DNA of 64,000 nt from Ruminococcus sp. (lineage in GTDB: Bacteria; Bacillota; Clostridia; Oscillospirales; Ruminococcaceae). A model generated the notes under the pieces. It did not search any database, was not told the DNA's origin, and saw nothing but the letters and a program-made list of their open reading frames with translations. Each line of letters begins with the position of its first letter. Positions within the stretch are counted from its first letter, which is position 1. Made by a program: the position numbers and the translations under genes. Where the stretch lies: contig JAFXNC010000005.1 in NCBI GenBank assembly GCA_017529875.1, positions 35,786 through 99,785 on the forward strand, read 5' to 3'. This document shows positions 58,961-64,000 of this stretch, in pieces.

Positions 58961-59140
58961 AAAGGAACTACGATGCCGTGAAGTCCTTCCCCGATTGATC
59001 GGATCGCGATACGAATCCCGGAGAAGTGGGCTTGGGCAGTGCTTTGAAAAACAACGGAAGCCGCCGGGTCCGTCGGGATCCAGGTTATATCTGTTTTTTC
59101 GCTTGACAGCAACATCTGATCGGGCGGAAAAGAATGTTCA

Positions 59141-59202
59141 TTTTGAGAATATTCCTAATAATCCGAAAATGTATAGCATCCTTCGTGTAAAGATGATATG
59201 AT
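59141..59202 (+). promoter_or_regulatory. Dyad-controlled promoter 1, ahead of the HTH operon
   Basis: An imperfect inverted repeat TTTTGAGAATA (59141-59151), seven bases, TAATCCGAAAA (59159-59169), whose right half extends into the box TCCGAAAATGTAT (59162-59174). Exactly 22 bases later stands TATGAT (59197-59202), a -10 without a good -35. The same arrangement occurs at 61083-61144. Confidence 0.65.
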
Positions 59203-59234
59203 ATTACCATCACATAACGAAGGGATGCGGTAAG

Positions 59235-59618
59235 ATGAACAGATCTATCTACGAGGTTCCGTTTTACTATGAAGCGCCTAAAAACAGGATATCGCCTGTT
59301 ACAAAGGATCTGTTAAGGCATATCGGTGCAAAGGTGAGAAAAAAGTACGGCAGGAAGTTTTCGGGTTTATGGTATGTAAACCAGAGGGACCGTGACGGCG
59401 GTATGCGTTTCATAGCGCAGGTCGAAGCCGACGACATTGTTGAAAAGATGTCTATGCGTGCCTATGTATCCGACTGTATTGACTGTATGACATACGGTCC
59501 GGTTGCAGGGACAATGGATCTTCATTCTTTTTTTGATGCCGGATCAGGCCGTGCCTTGAGCAAAGGCAGCGAAGAAAAGCAGTGGCTTCACAGCGGAAAA
59601 ATATACAGGATCATTTGA
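59235..59618 (+). CDS. Hypothetical protein, first gene of the HTH operon
   Basis: 127 residues, basic and soluble. An N-terminal Tyr/Phe-rich start (YEVPFYYEAP), a basic helix (LLRHIGAKVRKKYGRKF), strands GLWYVNQ and MRFIAQVEAD, and two close Cys (CIDCMTYGP). GGGATG precedes the ATG. Not recognised. It is transcribed 17 bases ahead of the double-HTH gene and so probably works with it. GC content is visibly lower than in most of the window. Confidence 0.65.
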   Translation: MNRSIYEVPFYYEAPKNRISPVTKDLLRHIGAKVRKKYGRKFSGLWYVNQRDRDGGMRFIAQVEADDIVEKMSMRAYVSDCIDCMTYGPVAGTMDLHSFFDAGSGRALSKGSEEKQWLHSGKIYRII

Positions 59619-59635
59619 ATCAAGGAGGGCTGACA

Positions 59636-61003
59636 ATGGATAAGGATAGTATTCAATACATAGAAAGAGTGGTTCCCGTTCTGAAAAAGCTCAAGATCAA
59701 ACAAAAAGATGTAGCAGATCTGCTTGGTCTGAGTGAAGAACACGTATCAAGGATCTTCAGAGGAGAATGCGGGATCAAAGAGGAATACCGTAAAATTATT
59801 GATGATCTTATCGAAGAACGTTCTTCGCAAAGTCTGCTTTACAGTATGCCCGAAGAAGATTTCCGGCATATGTTGGAAAAGCTGCTTAAAGAATTTGACG
59901 GTGTGATAACGCAGGACGAGATCGCCAAAGCCGCCGGATTCAGCGGACAGCCGCAGATATCCAGGATCAGAAAAGGCATACGACAGCTGACTGCTGAAGA
60001 GAAACACAATTTACTGTCGGTATTTCTTCGGCTTTGCATTTTTCAGGATAACGGTACTGAGATCGGCTTTCATCCCGTAAATGTATATACCGATCATTAT
60101 GATACTGCCTGTGAGCTGTATTTTATCCTTTATGAAGAGTCCTGTTTATTTGATGAGTTTGATTCTTACAAAGAGAAAGAATTTTCAAACTTTGCGATCA
60201 AGATGACACTTATCAATTATTTCATGTCCCTGCCCTATCAGGCACAGGAGCTTATACTCGATCATCCCTCTGCTTTCTTCGACTCCTTGCAGATATTGAA
60301 CTATGACAAATACACAGACTGCTATTCTGATACGGAGGAAGCAATATACCCAAGTGCGGCCCGGTTTCTCGGAGAATTCAACAAGCTGTCACACGAAAGA
60401 AGGGTCACATTCCAGTTCCTTTTTGAAAAACTGTGTGCCGAAGGTTTAGTCTTCTCATACCGCGATGATGATTTCTACTGGGAACAGTTTGATATGATCA
60501 CACAGTACCGAAAAATGGAAAGAAGCGCAAGAGACAGAAGGATCAAAGACTCCACCGTTTTTGAGATCGGGAAAAGGGACAACGGATATGAGCCTGAGTG
60601 CAGTTACAGCATAGATGATCTTAAAGATAGGGAAAAAGACAAGGCTGTAAACAAGGATAAGCAGTTCCATCGTTTTGAAGCTGTGATCCACGACCTTATC
60701 AACTTTGACAGAACACATTATGCTTCGCCTGATGACCTGACTGATGTCATCATAGACGATATTGACTACAGACTGACAATGTCCCCCTATGAATGGCATA
60801 TATGGATGCTGTATGCGTCTTATGTCTTCGTTTTTCAGGAGGATGACAGTATTTATAAGCTTATGCAGGAAACGGCAGAGGGTAAATACGATCATACGGA
60901 TCCCGGCCTTCCGGATATATCCCAAAATGAAACGGAGGGAACACTAAAACAGTTTACCGATATCATCCACAGTTCGGCATCAAAACAAACAAGTGACGAT
61001 TAG
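59636..61003 (+). CDS. Double helix-turn-helix regulator with long C-terminal domain
   Basis: 455 residues. Two HTH units stand in tandem: VLKKLKIKQKDVADLLGLSEEHVSRIF (about 13-39, XRE-like) and ITQDEIAKAAGFSGQPQISRI (about 85-105). The remaining 330 residues are mainly helical, acidic, and rich in Tyr and Phe; there is no membrane segment. The form resembles regulators with a long helical effector domain, such as peptide-responsive (RRNPP-like) proteins, but no TPR repeats are obvious to me. AAGGAGG sets the start at 59636. It is the best candidate to bind the dyads at 59141 and 61083. Confidence 0.78.
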   Translation: MDKDSIQYIERVVPVLKKLKIKQKDVADLLGLSEEHVSRIFRGECGIKEEYRKIIDDLIEERSSQSLLYSMPEEDFRHMLEKLLKEFDGVITQDEIAKAAGFSGQPQISRIRKGIRQLTAEEKHNLLSVFLRLCIFQDNGTEIGFHPVNVYTDHYDTACELYFILYEESCLFDEFDSYKEKEFSNFAIKMTLINYFMSLPYQAQELILDHPSAFFDSLQILNYDKYTDCYSDTEEAIYPSAARFLGEFNKLSHERRVTFQFLFEKLCAEGLVFSYRDDDFYWEQFDMITQYRKMERSARDRRIKDSTVFEIGKRDNGYEPECSYSIDDLKDREKDKAVNKDKQFHRFEAVIHDLINFDRTHYASPDDLTDVIIDDIDYRLTMSPYEWHIWMLYASYVFVFQEDDSIYKLMQETAEGKYDHTDPGLPDISQNETEGTLKQFTDIIHSSASKQTSDD

Positions 61004-61010
61004 AATAACA

Positions 61011-61051
61011 AGCACCCGGGTCCGGTTTTACGCCAGATCCGGGTGCTTTTC
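61011..61051 (+). terminator. Terminator of the HTH operon
   Basis: AGCACCCGG (61011-61019) and CCGGGTGCT (61039-61047) followed by TTTCTTT. Confidence 0.85.
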
Positions 61052-61082
61052 TTTGTGTCAAATACAGATCGAAAAATGTCGG

Positions 61083-61144
61083 TTTTCGGAATATTACCCG
61101 TATTCCGAAATTGTATTTACCGCAAAGGAAGAGTGTGATAGAAT
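61083..61144 (+). promoter_or_regulatory. Dyad-controlled promoter 2, ahead of the 50-residue peptide gene
   Basis: A perfect inverted repeat: TTTCGGAATA (61084-61093), seven bases, TATTCCGAAA (61101-61110), merging into TCCGAAATTGTAT (61104-61116). Exactly 22 bases later comes TAGAAT (61139-61144). Box, spacing and dyad gap match promoter 1, so one regulator probably controls both. Confidence 0.72.
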
Positions 61145-61249
61145 AACATCATCGAAAGGCAAGACGGTCCGGAACGCTTGCGGGCAAAGGCTAACGGTAA
61201 AAATATATGGAATACTTCCGTATATAAATGAAAAAGGACAGGTGATATT

Positions 61250-61402
61250 ATGAGTACATACGATCCAGTAAATATGCTCCCGAAAAAGACAATACACGAA
61301 CCGCTTATTTCAGGGGGCCTGGGCGGTTCGGCAACCACCATAGAAAAAACAGGACAGGCACTTTACGAAGTCATAACAGAGTTTCCTTTAGATATTGCTT
61401 AA
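61250..61402 (+). CDS. 50-residue peptide gene
   Basis: ATG five bases after AGGTG; 50 codons, TAA, and a terminator starting at the stop codon. The peptide starts MSTYDPVNMLPKKTIHEPL, has a Gly-rich centre SGGLGGSATT and ends in an amphipathic helix-like part (ALYEVITEFPLDIA). It has no signal peptide. It might be a ribosomally made precursor, a signal peptide or a small regulator. The transcript has a leader of about 100 bases. Coding is supported by ribosome site, promoter and terminator, all in the right places. Confidence 0.6.
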   Translation: MSTYDPVNMLPKKTIHEPLISGGLGGSATTIEKTGQALYEVITEFPLDIA

Positions 61403-61433
61403 AGCGTCCGTGAAAAGTGTGCGGGCGCTTTTT
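61401..61433 (+). terminator. Terminator of the peptide gene
   Basis: AAAGCGTCCG (61401-61410) and CGGGCGCTTT (61422-61431), 10-bp stem with one G-U pair, then T residues. Almost the same stem stands alone at 53947-53980. Confidence 0.8.
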
Positions 61434-61468
61434 GGTGCCGGAAAAAAATTTAATCCCAATTTTGTTCC

Positions 61469-61538
61469 GTATTGCTAAGCCTATAAATTCACCCAAAAGC
61501 AACTCCAAATTATCAACCAGCCCAACGCTTAGCAATAC
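61469..61538. repeat. 12-bp perfect inverted repeat beside the nuclease-transposase gene
   Basis: GTATTGCTAAGC (61469-61480) and GCTTAGCAATAC (61527-61538) with 46 AT-rich bases between. It lies in the gap between the peptide terminator and the end of the nuclease-transposase gene. It may be an element end, a recombination site or an RNA hairpin. Confidence 0.6.
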
Positions 61539-61609
61539 ATCACTTTTTCCCCTTTTAAAATAGAATTGATATACCCATTACACTACAAAAGCTATATTCT
61601 TATGTAAGC

Positions 61610-63493
61610 TCACAGCTTTTTTATGTCCTTCGGTATCAGATTCTTTGTATTTATATCAATCTCTCTGTCTTTTATCGTTTCATATTTTGTATCTATCGTA
61701 TTCTTCGGGTCGGTTATTATCTCAAACAGCTTTTCGACTTTCTCGTTTATTGACAGCTCTTTATTTTTCCTTAGCCACCAAAGAAAAATCAGGCTCAGAT
61801 CCATATACTTTGTTGCGGGGATATTCTCGTTATGCTCGTTCCAATATGATGATATATCAGAATGCAGAGCGTTTATTCTCGATAAATTGAATGCACCCTT
61901 TGTATGCTTATCTGACTCAATCTGCTCTAACTGTATCTTCTCACTTTCCGCAAATTTCGGATAGGCGTTATGACTGTCTGTTACCATAATACCGTCTGTT
62001 GGAAATCTTCCTGCAAGTCTTTTTGTAACATCATCTGTTTCAAGCCTGCCTACTCCAACGGGTACCATTACCAAATGACCGCTTCTGTCTTGACAGGTAA
62101 GTATGCAGGTCTGGTCATCAGATATACCTTTCTTTTTCTTATCACCGCTTTTAAGTATCTCTTCTAATCGCTGAGGGTCGTTGCACAGATTAGAGTAGAA
62201 CCCGTTTTTTATTAGCCATTCTATTTTTTCTTCCCTATTCCAATGATGTCTCGGCATACGACCAAGGATATTCATAAAGAACTCAGGGTCACGCTTGCCT
62301 TTAAATGATGTAGGAGCATAGTATTCATCACACTCCGCTATGTCAACGAAATTATCCTGCGTTCCGTATAGGCTCATAATTGCCATACACAGCTTCAGCT
62401 TGTTTATCCAAACAGAAGACGGACTTAGGTCAGCCTCTTTTGAGATAGCTTTCATAGACTGATTTTCAATAAAGCCGCGCAGCATTATCTTCCACTGAGG
62501 CTCATTTACTTTCGCATTGACAATTACAGTTCCCGTTGTATATCCGAATGTCTTCTGACAGTCTTTGCATAAAAATCTCTGCTTGCCCCTAACCTTACCG
62601 TATTTCTTAGTATTCACACTACCGCAGTTCGGGCACGGCATAAAGTCATCGGTATGGATATCCTTGCATACATTTTCTTCCTTTGCTTTTCGTTTTTCCA
62701 TTACTGTGAACAGTTTTTCAAACTGCTCAGGCGATAAGCTGTCAACACTTTCCAACAGCTTATCGAACACATCAGCCATACTCAACCCTCCCAATATGTA
62801 GTTAGTTATCTCACTATCAGGATATTTCAGATGCTTAATCAAGCCTTCCTTTTGAAGACTTAATGCTCTTTCGTATTTTATCATTGCATTTCGCATCATT
62901 TCACAGCTCTGACGAGTGAGCATATCAGCTTCATCAAATATCCCGCTGACTGTATCGGATAATTCAACTGTTCTTTGCTCTATATTGCGGTCTATTATCC
63001 CTAAACACCTGACAGAATTATCAACATATTCTTGATTATTCAGATGTAAACCTATTATTATCCCGAGCATACCCGAATGCTTCTTTATATCATTAACTGT
63101 CAGCTTATTACGAACCACTCTGACTAATTCATCAAATTCAAGCTGACCTATTACCTCGACACCTAAAGACTTAGCGTAGCTTTCAGCGTCAGCAGTCAGA
63201 TTATTATTGGTAATCACAACAGGATAACCCTTATTCCCATAGTAACGACAGCCTGTATATACCTCTTGTATCGGAGCTTTGCCCAGCGTTTTGTTATAAT
63301 ACTTACACTGTATATAGAAACACAATGTTGTTTCATTTATTGATATTTCAGCTATAATATCAACACCGTTGTCATCTTTGCCTGTCCGCTTGCAGTTAAA
63401 CCCTGCACATTTAAGCAGATTTACTACCCAAAGCTCATAATCCATACCTGATTTACATACCTCAGGCTGAAAACCATTTTCAAAATTGCTCAT
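61610..63493 (-). CDS. Mrr-like endonuclease fused to an IS1595-type transposase
   Basis: 627 residues. Residues 15-130 are a PD-(D/E)xK restriction-endonuclease domain of Mrr type: Asp45 in NGVDII and Q-x-K as YIQCKYY at 60-66. A helical middle part (130-280) follows. Then comes an IS1595/ISXO2-like transposase: zinc ribbon CPNCGSVNTKKYG... FLCKDCQKTFGY, a HTH (MKAISKEADLSPSSVW), the first acidic motif VDIAECDEYY, the second VTDSHNAYP, and the HTKGAFNLSRI... SSYWNEH region, where the family has its third catalytic residue. AAGGAG sets the ATG at 63493. The gene is AT-rich, unlike its surroundings, so it was probably acquired. Confidence 0.85.
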   Translation of the reverse strand: MSNFENGFQPEVCKSGMDYELWVVNLLKCAGFNCKRTGKDDNGVDIIAEISINETTLCFYIQCKYYNKTLGKAPIQEVYTGCRYYGNKGYPVVITNNNLTADAESYAKSLGVEVIGQLEFDELVRVVRNKLTVNDIKKHSGMLGIIIGLHLNNQEYVDNSVRCLGIIDRNIEQRTVELSDTVSGIFDEADMLTRQSCEMMRNAMIKYERALSLQKEGLIKHLKYPDSEITNYILGGLSMADVFDKLLESVDSLSPEQFEKLFTVMEKRKAKEENVCKDIHTDDFMPCPNCGSVNTKKYGKVRGKQRFLCKDCQKTFGYTTGTVIVNAKVNEPQWKIMLRGFIENQSMKAISKEADLSPSSVWINKLKLCMAIMSLYGTQDNFVDIAECDEYYAPTSFKGKRDPEFFMNILGRMPRHHWNREEKIEWLIKNGFYSNLCNDPQRLEEILKSGDKKKKGISDDQTCILTCQDRSGHLVMVPVGVGRLETDDVTKRLAGRFPTDGIMVTDSHNAYPKFAESEKIQLEQIESDKHTKGAFNLSRINALHSDISSYWNEHNENIPATKYMDLSLIFLWWLRKNKELSINEKVEKLFEIITDPKNTIDTKYETIKDREIDINTKNLIPKDIKKL

Positions 63494-63608
63494 TTTTCAT
63501 TCTCCTTGTCTGACGTTTTTTCTCTTCCATCAGACATAGGAGTAATTTCAGGTCTTCCAAATGCAAAAGCTGATAACCTATTGTTTTATCAACTAGTCGG
63601 AGGTTTGA

Positions 63609-63995
63609 TTACACTTTTTTGAATTTTCTTATTCTTCTACCACAGGCTTTACAGGTTATTCGCAAAGCACCGTCGCTATCTCCCCTAAGCGAACCTACAC
63701 CTTTTTTCACAATCAATATAGGTATCAGCAAAATCAAAAAAGGCATAGCCATTAAAAGAGCTATCCCTCCAACAGCGAGAACTACAATAACTATCAATGT
63801 CGTTAGAATACCGCCTGCATCAGTTTTGCGATTTATCGTTTCATAAAGTAAATCAGGGCATCCGCAATAGGGACATCTGCGGTCATAACGCTGATAATCA
63901 TACTCACGCCTATTCGATATTTCACGTTCTCCCGAGAACCTAATTGTAGGATAATCGGGATAATCAGAAGGCTCAAACGCAGTATCATCATACAT
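63609..63995 (-). CDS. Membrane protein with two zinc knuckles, possibly partial
   Basis: 128 residues visible. Tyr/Asp/Arg-rich N-terminus, a first CPYCGCPD motif, two membrane helices (about 62-95), and a second knuckle CKACGRR near the C-end; together the four CxxC cysteines could form one zinc ribbon with the membrane hairpin inserted. The ATG at 63995 is one base after AAGG, too close, and the window ends five bases further, so the true start may lie outside. AT-rich like the neighbouring nuclease gene. Confidence 0.6.
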   Translation of the reverse strand: MYDDTAFEPSDYPDYPTIRFSGEREISNRREYDYQRYDRRCPYCGCPDLLYETINRKTDAGGILTTLIVIVVLAVGGIALLMAMPFLILLIPILIVKKGVGSLRGDSDGALRITCKACGRRIRKFKKV

Positions 63996-64000
63996 ACCTT

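Noticed and set aside
59235..61433. Toxin-antitoxin or prophage immunity region
   Set aside because: No toxin fold, integrase or phage gene is visible; the shared dyads point to regulation, but not to a known toxin-antitoxin type.
61610..63493. Ordinary insertion sequence
   Set aside because: The nuclease domain at the N-end and the lack of recognisable terminal inverted repeats on both sides do not fit a simple IS1595 element.

Overview
The window looks like a chromosomal segment of a fibre-degrading, Gram-positive, anaerobic Firmicute, most likely a Ruminococcus-like member of the Oscillospiraceae. The support is indirect: strong AGGAGG ribosome sites with ATG/GTG/TTG starts, many consensus TTGACA-17-TATAAT promoters, a GH5/GH43/GH29 glycosidase operon with an AraC regulator, many c-di-GMP proteins, and surface proteins ending in an NPxTG-type anchor. 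No rRNA, tRNA, CRISPR array or complete prophage was seen.

Layout. 1-3041: end of an mgtE-type Mg2+ transporter, murA and rubredoxin. 3152-9702: a two-component system flanking a BcrA-type ABC exporter with four tandemly duplicated permeases; four CTTGACC-like repeats at 11-12 bp spacing sit at its promoter. 9770-18653: an Rrf2 regulator, a methyltransferase-NUDIX-GNAT-GNAT operon, a large propeller diguanylate cyclase with a PHP phosphoesterase, and a diacylglycerol-kinase-like gene. 19006-26710: nine co-oriented genes for exported proteins, most sharing a beta-sandwich-like module with a Y-x-V-x-IP start and an AG-x-Y-x-G/D-x-L-x-F end. 26769-30537: a serine hydrolase plus a COG4586/4587/3694-type ABC transporter. 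30635-37532: metallophosphatase, LacI-sensor-GGDEF protein, zinc-ribbon surface protein, HD-GYP protein. 37684-41287: a VTT/DedA-acyltransferase fusion, a YfcC-type carrier and a frameshifted NPATG surface protein. 41367-46578: GH43, GH5 and GH29 in one operon, divergent from AraC, with a perfect cre site between.

46827-53700 holds a MATE pump, a membrane GGDEF protein, small secreted or hypothetical proteins, a NUDIX protein and an EamA-type permease. 54111-58223 is a two-gene operon with two unusual fusions: an adenylation domain joined to an APH-like kinase, and a MATE transporter joined to an RsbW-like ATPase domain. 58780-61437 is a small-gene locus: two transcription units share the same dyad-plus-promoter architecture, one encoding a double-HTH protein and the other a 50-residue peptide. 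61610-63995 is visibly AT-rich and carries an Mrr-like nuclease fused to an IS1595-type transposase.

The strongest candidates for undescribed biology are the dyad-controlled HTH/peptide locus, the nuclease-transposase fusion, the adenylation-kinase/MATE-ATPase pair and the paralogous surface-protein cluster. All functional statements rest on reading motifs by eye; no database search was run.
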